From Triglochin maritima (Eukaryota > Streptophyta > Magnoliopsida > Alismatales > Juncaginaceae), in assembly GCA_963682175.1 (NCBI GenBank), contig OY821771.1, positions 39,948,201-40,012,200 on the forward strand: 64,000 nt of DNA, in the 5' to 3' direction. Made by a program: the position numbers and the translations under genes. This document shows, in pieces, positions 48,701 to 60,794 of the stretch. Below the pieces are notes generated by a model that saw only the letters and a program-made list of their open reading frames with translations, did no database searches and had not been told where the DNA came from. Position 1 is the first letter of the stretch. Each line of letters begins with the position of its first letter.

Positions 48701-50748
48701 AGAACTGGATAAGTAAGAGAAATTGCATATCCATAGAAGGAGGCAACATTTTTTTAATATGTGGTAACATTAATAAGATGTAAAAGCGTAACAAAAATCA
48801 TAGCCATATAACTCTTCATTTCCTGTGCACTTCGTGTATGTTGATTGGCTACAAAGGAAGTTTCTACAAGTAGAAGTTTCAGTAATAAGTTAATAACTAA
48901 TAACCAAGAAAGAAGTCAAACATGGCAAAAAAATCTACTTGAAGAGATACGAGGATACAGATACAAACCTCATTTCTACATTTGAGCTTGTAATAAGGCT
49001 CCCTAAAGGATGATACAAAGCTATTATTGATTCTGATCTGTCAACAAAATAAAATATTTTTAAAACAGAATCTGCAACACAGCTAAGGTTGACAGGTTGT
49101 CAAAGACATGCACATTGTGTTGTATTTTGGAATGAGCAACTAAACCTGAGCATGATGGAGGTCAGGCTCAATATGCTTTCTGAACAAGGGGAAGATGCTG
49201 TCAATTAAGTAGTCCAGTGAACAAGATTCTCCAATGTCATGTCTTACTTTGGAGAGTAGACTAAAATGAACGCCACCAACCTAGAAATTTATTCATTATG
49301 CACATATATTAATAATTGAGAAAACAGAAACTAGCTTAAGAACTGCTCTTGTTCCCAACAGAGACAGCTTACGATGAAAGAAGATTACCACGGCGACCCT
49401 AATATCTAGCAGAGAACGCAATACCGAGTGTAAAGCGTACGCACCATCAACAATGACCTGGGATCATAACAGTTTTTTAGATGGAAGTAGAGACCAGTTG
49501 GCAGATATTTGCAGAGTTTGGCACTAGCATACCACTCCAGAAGGAGAGACCCTCACTGGTTTCAAACCTATACGTCTTTTCTCTTGAAAGTCAAAGATCG
49601 GTATCATGGTACCTACTCCTTTCGACAGATCCTGCTTTGAAGAAATGAACTAACTTGCTGAAATACCAGGTCAAACATCAATGGTAACTATAAAAAACCA
49701 ACTCCTAATTCTCTAAGCAGCAGGTATGCTGTTGACTCAAGAACCACTTGATTGGTACAAAATGACATCTGAATTATAGAAAATAGAGATAATTGCTTGA
49801 GTTGACAAAGGCCAATGTCAATCTAATAATGCATACCATACACACTCATCCTGGACTTCTAGTCCAAGAATGTTCCAACTGAATTTGAAGCACCATTGAC
49901 AGCAAAGCAATACAGAAATTAAAGGGCAATGCGTTCGAATTGAATAGCTATTGAAATCCACAGCACAACCATTAGATCAGTGATCAGATCTAAAAGTTGG
50001 AGATATTTTAAAGTAATTGCTCAACCTCATGCGATGCTAGGACCAACAAAAACTAGAAGAGTGAGAAACATGCAATGGTATGTTATACACAAGCAAGACA
50101 AGGCATTGATCTTGTCGTTTCTTAAGCACCAACATGAACGTAATCAGGGACCAACATCTCATGTTTGTGCAAAAGCATTGTCCATTTGGCAATGCATGGA
50201 ACAAAAATCACAAACACTCTTCGGGGTTTTTCCCAACAGCCAAACGGGAAAAGAAGCAAACCTGGAGGTTCTGCACCAGCATTTCGAAATCAATCGACTC
50301 AGGATCATTCCAGTCATCGCTCCCGACCCGATAATTCTCCATCGACACAACGACGCACCCGAACACCGACGCCACCTTCTCCGCCAAGCTTCAAAAACCA
50401 CACAAAACAACCGTCACAAACGATCACACCTTCCCTGCTTCCCAACGTTCCAAATATCTACCTGGTCTTCCCGGACCCGTTGGGTCCACCAATGCCGACG
50501 GTAACCGGAACCCCCTTCCTCTTCCTATCCCGGAGCTCCTGTATCGCCTTGACGAGCAGGTAGTACCCGCGATCGAACGACTGCAACGAAACGAGATCAA
50601 AACGGAAGATACGAAGGTAGAAATCGTTAAAAGGTAGGGTTTGGGGGCGTACAACGTGGAGAGGGAGGGACTGGAGGATGGAGGGCGGCGGGGTGGAGGA
50701 GGGATCGCGGTCGTGGAAGAGGAGGCCCTGGAGTAACTCGTCCTCCAT
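34857..50748 (-). CDS. Two-module uridine-kinase/CYTH (TTM1/TTM2-like) tail-anchored protein
   Basis: Twenty-five GT..AG exons on the minus strand total 2931 nt and stay in frame throughout, giving 976 residues. Exon ranges: 50748-50462, 50388-50262, 49631-49533, 49457-49389, 49280-49146, 49037-48969, 46819-46722, 46615-46456, 45856-45692, 44901-44817, 44694-44494, 44368-44292, 44218-44176, 42483-42326, 41632-41522, 39903-39835, 39741-39598, 39416-39342, 39266-39090, 39006-38921, 37959-37905, 37687-37562, 35704-35591, 35128-34994, 34922-34857. Module 1: P-loop GGPNGSGKT (87-95), VIVDGAYAL, HIEPDLHHAQ, then a CYTH-like region (about 262-498). Module 2: P-loop GGPSGSGKT (about 539-547), IIFEGVYAL, HIEPHLVHAH, then a CYTH region (about 700-910). 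Exon 25 encodes the membrane tail VLWTFVMSALVGYSLYQRK. Family knowledge: TTM1/TTM2 are tail-anchored pyrophosphatases of the mitochondrial outer membrane with one such module; doubled proteins may form a distinct plant clade. The exact exon 1 end is less certain. Confidence 0.88.
36302..36372. mobile_element. Short retroelement fragment in an intron
   Basis: Contains ACAACAACAACAAAGCCTTT followed by CTAGTTGGGGTAGGCTA, a sequence pair I associate with widespread plant non-LTR/SINE 3' regions. Boundaries are not defined. A downstream CGGCTAGAGAAAAG / CTCTTTTCTCTAG inverted pair (36427-36490) may belong to a separate small element. Confidence 0.4.
36733..36774. repeat. AT microsatellite in TTM-like intron
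   Basis: About 20 AT units. Confidence 0.95.
37019..37345. repeat. Tandem duplication, 162-bp unit, in TTM-like intron
   Basis: The segment starting TCTTGGAC at 37019 repeats at 37181 with few changes (ACATATG to ACAAGTG, and a small insertion near the end). Confidence 0.9.
41726..41971. repeat. 246-bp intronic duplication, copy 1
   Basis: Nearly identical to 43090-43335 in the same orientation. I see about two substitutions over 246 bp. It lies in the intron between the exons at 42326-42483 and 41522-41632. Confidence 0.9.
43090..43335. repeat. 246-bp intronic duplication, copy 2
   Basis: Matches 41726-41971 but lies in the neighbouring intron, so one exon (42326-42483) sits between the copies. 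The flanks differ, so only this piece was duplicated. Confidence 0.9.
45419..45678. repeat. Tandem duplication, 130-bp unit, adjoining an exon
   Basis: Two near-identical 130-bp copies (45419-45548, 45549-45678), with a partial degraded copy just before. The second ends about 13 bp from the donor side of the exon at 45692-45856. Confidence 0.9.
47523..48395. mobile_element. hAT-type MITE in a TTM-like intron
   Basis: The ends are TAGCGGTGTCAAT and, reverse-complemented, TAGGGGTGTCAAT. Both are flanked by an exact 8-bp target duplication TCCTAATC (47515-47522 and 48396-48403), diagnostic of hAT. The interior is rich in GGATATC/CGAATCC-like words and contains a nested SINE. No transposase is present. 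Confidence 0.88.
47885..48175 (+). mobile_element. tRNA-derived SINE nested in the hAT MITE
   Basis: A Pol III box A-like sequence TGGTTTAGTGGTAGCG lies at about 47908-47923, and a box B GGTTTGAACC at 47951-47960, at normal tRNA-like spacing. The tail-side boundary is set by the return of MITE-like sequence and is approximate. Confidence 0.65.
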
Positions 50749-52030
50749 CTCCGGGATCGGGATCGGGATAGGAATCGGAATGGGAGGAGTTGGTGTGGAG
50801 AAGACGAGACGGATATGGAGTAACCTCCGGTGTCACGCTTCTTCTCTTCTCCTCTTCTGCTACTGGTGCCTTCCGCGGTTGTAGGTGGGTTATCGGATCT
50901 TCTTAGCGGGTCGGGTTGGACCCAATTGTGTGCCGCTGCGAAAAGAGTCCAAACTCAAACGTAGTCTGGATGGTCCCGTAGTATCTACTGGTGTGTATTT
51001 TTCTTCTTCCAACTTTTGTTTTCTTATCATCTTTGTCAAACATAACATTTCATGTTAGACATTTAACTCTTTTTTTAAAATAATTATCTTGTACACATAT
51101 TCTGAACGAGCAAAACTTGTTAGTTGTTACGCATTTCATAACAGCCATGGTATTCAATTTTGAAACTAATAGTGTTTTTAAATGAGAAATTAATATTTAA
51201 CATGACATGTTGTTCAATAAAAATGGTAGAAGCAACAAAACTTTGGGAAAATCACGCAGATTCTAAGACTACCAACTGGGACTAACTGACTAACTTAGTT
51301 GAAAAAATCTTGTCTTGAATGAGTCAAGACCATAAATCGAACCACACAAGTCTCGTCCACATGATTGGGATGTTCGGTTTAAAATAAGATGAGTAATATG
51401 GTACATGTATAATTTAAAAAATGAAGTTCGTGGGATTTAAAAATATATATAATATTTTATTATTATTTAACTGAACAAATGTAACATAGATAAGCTTCAA
51501 GATGAATGATTAAATTCAGATCACTTTACCGTAGTAGGAATGTGATTATTAACCAACTAATTTGTTTAGATGTGGGTTTTTTCTTCTTCAAATGGACCAA
51601 AGTCATCATTATTTTACTTATTAAGATGGTTAAGAGGTTAAGAGTTGGAGACCCAATGGTTGACAAGTATTGAAGCAACAAGAATGAAATAAAAGAATTA
51701 CATTTGGCCAAAATAAGCTTACCCGAAGACCAAACACACTGATAAGGTAATAAGATAAGATACCACAAATGAGGTCTACCGGGTAAACTAAGATAACCAC
51801 GGCATCCTGGTGCGCCGGAGTTAGTCAAGTTTGGTTAGTTGATCGGCAAGTAATGGTGCCTAAGCCGAGATGACAACAAGAGTAATGATCCATTCTCCCT
51901 CATCTCATGTTGCTTGCATTCCTTTCTTCAAGACAATTGAACAACTTTCTCCTCTCTTTTTCCACAAAACTTCGCATGTTCTTCATGTTAAGTCACCTCC
52001 AATATTTTCTTCAGCCTTTTGAATTTGACC
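50749..52030. other. Upstream region of the TTM-like gene and intergenic DNA
   Basis: A CT-rich patch (50838-50866) just upstream of the start codon probably belongs to the 5' leader. Beyond 50990 the DNA is AT-rich with no recognised gene. Confidence 0.4.
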
Positions 52031-52404
52031 TTATTGGAACACGCTCGTTGACACGAAAACAACGTACTACACAACTTCACCGTTAATTTCAACCACAAAA
52101 TACCAAACAACAACCATGAAACAACAAAGAACACAACTTGCATCTAAATTGCGCACCATACTAATCAAAATACAACTAGCGAACTCCTACTATCTTACAA
52201 TCACTTCACTCACCCAAAAAACTTTCTTAACTATGTCTGGGCTACCTCACCCTAATCTCTCTTTCCTCCACATCATTTCTTAATTTCACAATTTTAATTC
52301 TTCCACAACATTTAACAAATTACATTTTATATAATTCTAATTCTAATTCACAAAATGATTAATTGGGCGTCCAGGTGAAACCCCCTGTTAACTGTGCTCT
52401 AAGT

Positions 52405-53153
52405 TCATCTAGCTTTCATCCTATTACGATGTGGACTCTTGACGATCTTCATTGCTGAAAATGCTCTTTTGACGGTAGTTGTGGCAACATGCAAGATCAA
52501 AGCCAACTTGACTAATAAATACATCAATGAGTAAACTTCATTTTTCATTGTGGCTACCATCTTTTGAGAAAGAGCTCCAATTCCATGTATTTCACTAAAA
52601 AAAATTGTCACCACGGACATCGTAGATGTAATTCTGAAGCTCTTCATCTAGCAGACTAACTCTAACAAAGCGACCGGAGAGAAATCGCATGGATAAAACT
52701 GGGCAAGTCTTATCAACTTACTTTTATAAAAGGTGGAGAATGAATGTCTAGGATCAAGACTTGTCATGCATACTAGAAGCTCTATACCGATTGTTAAGTT
52801 CTTAAAGTTGCATATCAACGACTGTATAAAAAAATCCACTTGCTAATGATGGAGATTTGTCTTTTCTTCACTTCTACGTCTTGATCGGCCTCGAGTAGCA
52901 TAACTATCATTCATATTTTGGATCTCAATATCGCCTTTTTGTTTATTTTTTTGTTCGAGGGGTTGGGACATGATGCCCAAGCTCAAGAGAAGTTTATGTT
53001 TTTTCAAGAAAAATTGTAACATAGTCCTTCGATTTTATCAATATTACTATGCTACTTCTTTTTAGAAAAGAAAATACTCAAAGTTAAGAGATTTCCCCCT
53101 AATTTTCAGTGGGGGTCATGGCCCCCACAACAATGTATGTGGCTCTGCCACTG
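52405..53153 (-). pseudogene. hAT transposase relic (zinc-finger MYM-type/TTF-type group)
   Basis: Minus-strand blocks in order: NMNDSYATRGRSRRR (about 52870-52925), LIRLAQFYPCDFSPVALLEL (about 52655-52720), then the hAT C-terminal dimerisation segment with YLLVKLALILHVATTTVKRA and FSAMKIVK (about 52410-52550). Stops and missing internal parts show it is degraded. The 5' terminus may be CAGTGGCAGAGCCAC in the minus sense, ending at 53153. The other terminus was not found. This is a different hAT lineage from the BED-finger relic at 14760-15647. Confidence 0.75.
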
Positions 53154-54258
53154 ACGCCATTCTTCCTTTCCTTCCAACCCGATCCCATCTCCTTCAAACC
53201 ACTTCCCAAACTTCCAGTCCGGGTTCCTTCGATGAAGCAAAAAATGGAGATAGAGAACCAAGGCAGAGGGAGAGAGGGTCAACGGTTTTTGGTAAAGATT
53301 AATTTTAATTATTAAGTTTGTTGTTGTTTAGAATTTTTTAATGTACATAAACATCCACACGTCCATGGTTTTTACTTTTTACTAAGTTTTCCCAAGTTCA
53401 TTTTTATCAATTTTGAATGATTGAAAGAGAGAAAAACTTGATAAAAATGGTTACAATCGATTTAACCATTTATTATACTCAAAATCTCGTCATGAGTGTT
53501 ACTTGGATTTGTAAACTTTCTTCAACAAGCTACATACGTCCGAAATAGGTCATACTAGTACTCAAATCTACCAGCTTGACGAGAGAAAATGCAAATATGC
53601 ACCCACGATATACATCGAGACAGATTTACAAAACATTCATTAAAACATGGAAAGTTATCTTGACAGTTGCATTAAGCTCATCAACAAAATTATATCCCTT
53701 AATCCTATATAAGAGGAGTGTGACCTCCAACCCGACTCTTCACCGTCTTTAAGCACCTTTAAGCTATCATTCTCCAAAAATAAGTTTTTCATTTTTTTAG
53801 ATTGATATTTTCAAGCACACGAGTTCATGATCATTTTTTTAGAGAGTTTGCACATTTACCTAATTAACTCGTATTTTTCAATCAAATCATGAAAATGCAT
53901 TTAGTAATTCATCATGTGTTTGAATCAAAATCTTGAGTTAGGTATAGCTATTGTTTTCCATTTTTAGCGACTTGACAAGTGTCCGACTCGTCTTGCTCGG
54001 TTGAATAGGTGCTGCTACAAAGTTTTCCATCAACTTCCTTTGCAAGTTTTGGGATCTCCGACATAATGTGAAGTCTCCTTGAACTAGGAAAATCCAATCT
54101 TTGACATAGCAAGAAATAAGAAAAATAGGAAAAATCCAAACCTTTGGTGGTTTGTTGTTGGAGGAGAGAGTCGTTGGAGTGGGTCTTCAGATAAGGAGGG
54201 ACGTTGCCGAACGGAGGATGGTTTGTTGGATGAGATCTAGGGTTTTGAGTTTAATTCG
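53154..54258. other. Intergenic
   Basis: AT-rich. No gene supported. Confidence 0.35.
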
Positions 54259-54540
54259 TTGGTATCCTTTGTTGCTGGACAACCTCTTGACGGTTCTTGG
54301 CCCTTATTTGCTCTCTCCAACCATATCAAGATATGGTTGTGTGCAAACCTTGGAGAAAGACTTCTTTCCTATGCGGTACTGGATGGTGATGTCGTCATTA
54401 CTCATAAGGAAATAACTTATGAGTATGAGTCCGCTTTGAAGATATTAGGGGGATTTACCTATATCAGATTGTGGTTCAATAAAAAAAATGAGAATTTGTA
54501 TCTTCGAAATCCGTTGGAAGGAGTATTGTACGAGAAATGA
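54259..54540 (+). CDS. Unrecognised 93-codon open frame
   Basis: From ATG at 54259 to TGA at 54538-54540. Contains LCANLGERLLSYAVLDGDVV and EYESALKILGG, with protein-like composition and no low complexity. I do not recognise it. It could be an exon of a degraded element or a chance frame. No neighbouring exons were identified. Confidence 0.2.
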   Translation: MVSFVAGQPLDGSWPLFALSNHIKIWLCANLGERLLSYAVLDGDVVITHKEITYEYESALKILGGFTYIRLWFNKKNENLYLRNPLEGVLYEK

Positions 54541-55922
54541 TTCATAGATTTCCCTGTTTCTTAAGGAGATGTGAGAAAACAAGAGAATTTTTTGTATTAG
54601 TCATTTATACTCTCGAAACCAAGAAAATCTATTTTCAATTTCCTATGGTGACACCAACACAAGGAAAATAGTTGAACATACAGAATTTGTTTTCTTTTCC
54701 ATTGGATTATGTGTGCACAACCTCTTAAGAGAAATATACTAAATCATTTAGCATAAATAGACATGAGTGTCTTCAAACTAGTTAGACCGAAAGTGGAAAG
54801 ATCTTCTCTGTAGATGTCTATATTTGAATTAAAAATGTCTATACCGAAGCATTTAACACCCCTACGTACATCCTAACCGTATCTATGCTATAACTCTACC
54901 AACTCTTTCCCCTTCTTCCTCCGTGAAGATGAGGGCGGGTTTAGATTAGAACAATTCCCCTGTTGGTCACAAACAAGCAGAATCAAACCAAGAGGGATTA
55001 TTTAATTTAAAATTCTAATATATAAAACCACTCGTAGAAAGAGGGAACCAATCATTCATTTGGATAAGTTGTCCAAGTGAGCATCATTACATAGGATCAT
55101 GAATATAAAAATCATGTATGGTACATGAATACGAATCCATGACACATTGCCACGCTTACATGGTCTTTTTTAATTTTTGAAGCCTCTCTTTATTCAGTGA
55201 ATGATGACGTTTCTGGAGGGTAAATTAGTGTAAAGAAAGATACACGTACAAAAATCATCAAGTAGTTGCTCTTGGACACTAATTTTTTTTATTATAAAAA
55301 TGGTAGTTTTATTGACATAATAAAAAGAATAGGTTGTGATAGATAAAAAAAGAAGAAATGGTGAGAGTCTGAGAGAGTGAGAGAGGACGAGTCACAAGTA
55401 AAAGAAAAAGAATGCTACAACTTGAGTGGTCAAGTGGGTCTAAGGTTGGGTACTTGGGTTGGATTGGTCAATCATTTTCTTTCAGGATTGGTAATTCGAG
55501 CACTGGGAGTGAAAACTGAAAACCAATCCAATGTAAGTGGATATCGAACATAAGTAATCTCAAGATTTTATTATGTTTGGAATTGTTTTTCATATACATT
55601 AACATGAAATTTTTTATCCGTTCAATGCCTTTTTCTACGGATGTTCTGTTAGATAAGATAATTTAGCAACATGTAATACACAACTCCCTCCACCTAGATC
55701 GTAATAAAAATCGTCCCTAAACAAAACTAATATATGTATATCTACTCCAAAAATGAGGTCAATTTTTTGGTTGAACCAATAAACTTCCCGGCATCCCAAA
55801 CGAATTGGCGAACTTCAGGGAGGAAAACGCAAAAAGCCCGTGAAACTCCAAACCTCATGAGTCACGACGACGGAGACTACCACCACCCACCGTGCCACTC
55901 CCCAACAAACACTGCCAGAGTA
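54541..55922. other. Upstream region of ALDH5F1
   Basis: AT-rich intergenic DNA. The proximal ~200 bp are more GC-rich and probably hold the ALDH5F1 promoter and leader. No TATA box was assigned. Confidence 0.4.
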
Positions 55923-55942
55923 AGAGAGAGAGAGAGAGAGAG
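55923..55942. repeat. GA microsatellite in the ALDH5F1 5' leader
   Basis: A (GA)n run about 20 bp before the start codon, a common position for GA repeats in plant 5' leaders. Confidence 0.85.
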
Positions 55943-55963
55943 ATTCGACCCTCGTCATTCCGA

Positions 55964-58900
55964 ATGGCGACGTTTCTCTCCCGGACGATCGTCCGCGGCC
56001 TCCGCCCCACCCGATCCCGCTTCCTCTGCCGCCAGGTTCGTCCCGATCCAACTCCCCCCCGCTGCGTTTGCCTAATCGGACGTGGTTTTATTGGTTTTCG
56101 GTTTGGGGTGCGCAGATTAGTGTGGAAGCCGATGCGGCGGTCGCGAGGCTGAGGGGCTCTGGACTGCTGAAGTCGCAGGGACTCGTCGGGGGGAAGTGGA
56201 TTGATGCTTATGATGGGAAGACTCTTGAGGTGAGTTTTGCATTTTGCGTTTGCGATTTGCGATTTGCGTGGTTCGGTGTGTTGGGAAGTGTGGTTTGGAG
56301 CTGCTTTTGATGATCTTTGGTGTGATTGGTTTGCTCGAAGTGAGCAGAACTTTAGAATTTAAAACTCCTTTGGGTTTTAAGTTAAAATTTTTAACTCATG
56401 AAACTCTATTTCGAACTTCAAGACCGGAAAGTTGTAAGTTTCCTACGAACCAATAACATGGAAGTCTTTTTAGAAGTTTAATTCCTCCCCTTATTAAAGA
56501 TTTCATGCGAACTTATCACACGTGATTGGTTTGCACGAAGGAAGGGAAGTTTAGAGTTCGTTTTACATCTCTCTTGGATTTGGAGGGGTGTTGCGGGGAA
56601 ATTCCATTCTTATTGTTATTTCGGAGATCAATATTTTAATGATGGAACTCTGTTTGGAAGGTCAATATCAGTATTTTTATAAGTATTCTTATGAAGCAAT
56701 ATCGTAAAAGTCATTCTAGAAGTTCAGTTCTCACTTTCTTTAAGTTAAAGTTTTCATCCAAACATATCACACACGAGAGCTAGTGAGAGATTTTGTGTTC
56801 TTTTACAGTTTTGCGTGTTTTTGCCGCACTTGGGCGAGTGAATGAGAGCCACCTTTGACAAAACTTAGGGTGTTAATTTTTGTGCTTGTTTTGCATTTGC
56901 GTGTACCTGGAAGTGGTTTCTGAGAATCGGAGATGCTCTTGTTGCAATTTGGGAAATGGGAACCAAGGTTTTGTGTCTCATTTGGATTTGCATATGGAAG
57001 TGTATTTCGAAATACGCTCTGAGTTGCTCTTGACTAAAACTTAGGGTGATTTTGTTTTTCATTTCCAATTTTTTTGTTTGTTTGTGAAGGGAACTTCGGC
57101 GGGATAATTGTTTCATTGACAATGGAAGAGTATATAAATTTATATTGAGTTTATATCAAGGTGATAAAGGAAAAGATTTAGACAAATCACACTAATTTAG
57201 TCTAATAGTAATATGACATTTTTCTAAACGTGGAGATTTGATTGGTGAAAGTCAACTCACCTAGCTGTTGGGGTTTAGTGCGGTGAGTCTTTGCCTGGAC
57301 TGTGTTTTGGGAGTTTTTTTTTAACAAAATTTGTGACATGTTTGGATAAGCAAATGGTTTGATACAAGCTAGCTTTGGGGATCATATATTGTCAATTTAT
57401 TTCTCCAACATTTATTTGTTTGTCTTTTACATGCCTATATGTAAATGTATTCTTATATTTTCTGTAACAACTTGCATTGATTAACATGTATCCAGATGAA
57501 GTACTCCGGTATTCCAATTTCAAGTACAATAAATTAACTATTTGTAGTACAATCAATTTAAATTATCTCAACACATCCAATTAATCTTATACCTGATACA
57601 AATTCAGACGCAATTGCTCATCTCAATTTACATGTTTCCATAAAAGGTAGCCTTTGGAAGGAGCATTCATGTAAAAGTGGTTTGAATTTATTGTTGGTTC
57701 GATCATGTGCTATTATATATTTGGCACGGGCAGAAAATGCTCTTTGAATTCTACATTCAATAATATTTTTTATCAGGTGAAAAATCCAGCCACTGGTGAT
57801 GTGTTATCAACTGTACCTTGCATGGGGGAGAGAGAGACTGCTGATGCTATTTCATCTGCTAACAAAACTTTCAAATGTATACATTTTCTTATTGTGTGTT
57901 CCTGTATGAAGTAACACAATTTGTTTCTCTATCTGATTCTTGTTTCTCCCTTCCATAGCATGGAGTAAGTTCACGGCTGCTGAAAGAAGCAAGTGTCTCA
58001 GGAAATGGTAAGGAGAGTTTTGTTTCATTAGTCTGATGCATACCAAGTGCATGTCAGCATGTAAAGTTACTTTCTTTTCAAGGCACACAACAACTTTCTG
58101 TTGATTTGACTGTATTATGATACATTGGACTAGATGTTCATCTGAATTATGGTTACAGGCTTTATACTTTCCCTTGTTTCAGATTATCAATGATCCAGAC
58201 GAAGATCAGTTAATATGACACCGTGATTAACAATTTAATTCTTAGGAATGAATAAATATAAAATGCATGTAGGTGGTTACAACTTTATGTTTGTACACAA
58301 CTAAATATCTGTTTTGTAGGTATGATTTACTCATGTCCCAAAACGAAGAACTTGCCCTACTTATGACTTTGGAACAGGGAAAGCCTCTCAAAGAAGCCCT
58401 TGGTGAGGTATTGCAGTGATTTATACTATTTCTGTTGTATACTGAGTCAGTGTTGTTGTTGATGCCCATTACGATAAAATTTGTAAAACCATAACATGTA
58501 GTATGTGTTGCAATTTGTTTTAACAGGTTTCTTATGGGGCTAGCTTTGTTGAGTTCTTTGCTGAGGAGGCAAAACGTGTATATGGGGATATCATTCCTCC
58601 TACAATAGCTGATCGAAGACTACTTGTTTTAAAACAAGTAATAACTCCGATTCTATTTTCTTTTATTTGGAGTGCTTTTAAAAGGTCCTTTACATTTTTT
58701 TGGTTGAGAAAAGTAATTATATATAAATATATACCTGTAGCAGAATTTTTATAATTTGTTTTGTACACTCTCAATTTTTGATCAACTCCTTTCAAGAATG
58801 AAAGTGGTCCTTCAGTAAACGAAAGAAAAAGTTGGTATCAAGGGTGTCTTTTTTACCGTTTCCAAGTTTTTTTTTGAATTTACCCCTTGTGTTCTCAACG

Positions 58901-59986
58901 ACAACTATAGGTTTATTCAGGTTTCTAATTTCACGTTTTTTCTTCTTCTTCTGTTTCTCTAATAACTTAACTCGGTTGATATGTTCCATTTCCATCTTTG
59001 CTCCATATGTTGATGTTGTTCTTTTTGTTAAGATTTAAGAATGAAGAAAGGAGAAAAAAGAATGAAATAGGACTGTAGGTGGTTTCTTGTGGATGTCTCA
59101 TCTTAATATAAAGAGTTTTTCAAGTCACTGAAAGTCAATTATATCACTATTATAGGATTTTATTGTTCTAGAGTTAGTGTAGTTTTTGATTTCCACACAG
59201 CTTTATACTATTGTTTTAGTTAAACATCTCTTTTGAGGATATATGATGTAGATTGGCATGAGTTTTTTTCATGCAACTTATCAGATATATCGTATCAAAT
59301 TTGTGACCGTGGTTCACCTTGCTATATAGTGAATTTGATAATTTCTTAAGTTGGAAACACCTGCAGTAGTTACATAATTTCGCTACCCCTACAACTCTTT
59401 GAGGAGTTTGCACATTATACTTACTCTTTTTTTTGTAATCTAATTTGGGGTGGTAGAGGGCAGCCCATGGAGGCAGTGGTAAGAAAACTATATTTTGTCG
59501 AAGGGGTCACCAATCTGATTCACAGAAACAGCCTTTTCCATAAAAAAGGCAAGGGAATTATTGCATTACAACTATACCATCCTCCAAGTCCCCAACCCTT
59601 GTAAAGTGGGAAGCTTTGTGCACTTGGGTTGCCCTTTTTTACTTGGGGATGAAAAAGTGCTTGCTGATGCTACAAGTTATATTTGTGTAGAGGTTTATAT
59701 TGTTATACCCTTAAATTATGGCATTTTCCCTCTTCCAGCCTGTTGGAGTTGTTGGAGCAATCACTCCATGGAATTTCCCCCTGGCTATGATCACTCGAAA
59801 GGTCCCACATGCTTACACTATTTGAATGCCTTTATTTTTTATTTATTGCCACTAATAACTATTACATTATATCAGGTTGGTCCTGCATTAGCTTGCGGAT
59901 GTACAGTTGTTGTTAAGCCATCAGAATATACTCCTTTAACTGCTTTAGCAGCTGCAGAGCTAGCGCTGCAAGCTGGAATACCACCA
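55964..59986 (+). CDS. ALDH5F1: Succinic semialdehyde dehydrogenase, mitochondrial, 5' part (first 8 exons)
   Basis: Oxidises succinic semialdehyde to succinate in the mitochondrial GABA shunt. Exons: 55964-56035, 56116-56229, 57777-57876, 57959-58007, 58320-58407, 58527-58637, 59739-59801, 59876-59986. They join in frame to 236 codons, about 45% of the ~530 residues usual for plant SSADH. The Arg-rich N-terminus ([20 protein letters not shown]) fits a mitochondrial presequence. Later motifs include [34 protein letters not shown], the NAD-site [12 protein letters not shown] and [14 protein letters not shown]. The catalytic Glu and Cys are encoded further right, outside the window. A Copia element starting at 60591 lies in the intron after exon 8, so intron 8 is at least 4 kb. 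No lesion was seen in the visible exons. Confidence 0.93.
59460..59640 (+). mobile_element. AU-type SINE in ALDH5F1 intron 6
   Basis: Resembles the AU SINE family in order: a GGTCAC...GAAACAGCC segment, then AAGCTTTGTGCACTTGGGTT, then GCCCTTTTTT at the 3' end. Internal Pol III boxes are diverged. It lies about 100 bp upstream of exon 7. Confidence 0.6.
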
Positions 59987-60590
59987 GTAAGTCCTGAAGC
60001 TTTTTGATTAGGGTTTAGCTTTCAATGTGATGCCTCTCTAATCAATTGTATCTCTCTATTTATAATTTACCTTTTGACTACAGTATTTGACTTCCTTCTT
60101 GTGTTAAACTAGTTTTGTGAAAAACATGTTTTGAATTTAGGACATCAGAAATGTATCCCTAATAATGATGTATTTCTGGTTTCATAGTAAATGTTTTACT
60201 CTTAACATCATGAACCTCTAGAGTGTGATCAGTTTTTATTAGCTAGAAAGAAGTTATAGGTGAAGGCTATGTTTTTTTACTTATCAGTAATATTCATGGT
60301 ATTTGACCTGCAATTCGAATGTTAGGATGTCATGGGAAAATTAAATGATGACTTCAAAGTGGAATCTTGTGTAGTTTTCCCCCTTTTCCGAATAGGCTTT
60401 TATTATTAAAGGTCTTTGATGCTATAATATCCTGAATTTTCTTAACGTATGTTTGGTAGTAATCGGTTTTGGATATGTAAGCGTTGATTATGATTTTCTA
60501 AATCCAAATCAATATGCAGAAAATATTCTCACATCTTTCTTTTCTTCTAAAATACTTGCTTATCATATGAAATTTGTCAAGAAAGAAACG

Positions 60591-60783
60591 TGAAAGGAAT
60601 AATTTTCTATAATTTTCTGTGAGGATTACAACCTGAATATATACTAGTTTTACATGAGATATCTATGGAAACTAAATCATTCCTATAAACAACTTGCTAT
60701 CTAATCTAATCCCTTGATTTACGGGATTCTGATCCTACCAATTTACAACTAATGACAGCTAATTATAGTTAATCACTTCGACA
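60591..60783 (-). repeat. 3' LTR of the Copia element (probable extent)
   Basis: In the element's sense it begins TGTCGAAGTG immediately after the polypurine tract and probably ends TTCCTTTCA at 60591 (193 bp). The inner boundary is firm. The outer one rests on a TG..CA match, with the candidate target site AAACG (60586-60590) unconfirmed because the other LTR is not in view. Confidence 0.65.
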
Positions 60784-60794
60784 CTCCCCCTCAA
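60784..60794 (-). other. Polypurine tract of the Copia element
   Basis: TTGAGGGGGAG in the element's sense, directly before the LTR start TGTCG: the expected primer site for plus-strand DNA synthesis. Confidence 0.85.

Noticed and set aside
49980..50563. Plus-strand open frames of 132 and 174 codons
   Set aside because: They lie opposite the first exons of the TTM-like gene and follow its codon pattern in reverse; shadows.
50749..50884. Plus-strand Gly/Ile-repeat frame and minus-strand Pro-rich frame
   Set aside because: Simple GGGATC-like repetition in the leader and start region of the TTM-like gene.
52031..52399. Possible third Harbinger MITE (GGAACACGCTCGTTGACAC ... GTTAACTGTGCTCT)
   Set aside because: The ends align only loosely and the flanking triplets (TTA and TAA) do not match, so boundaries are unsupported.
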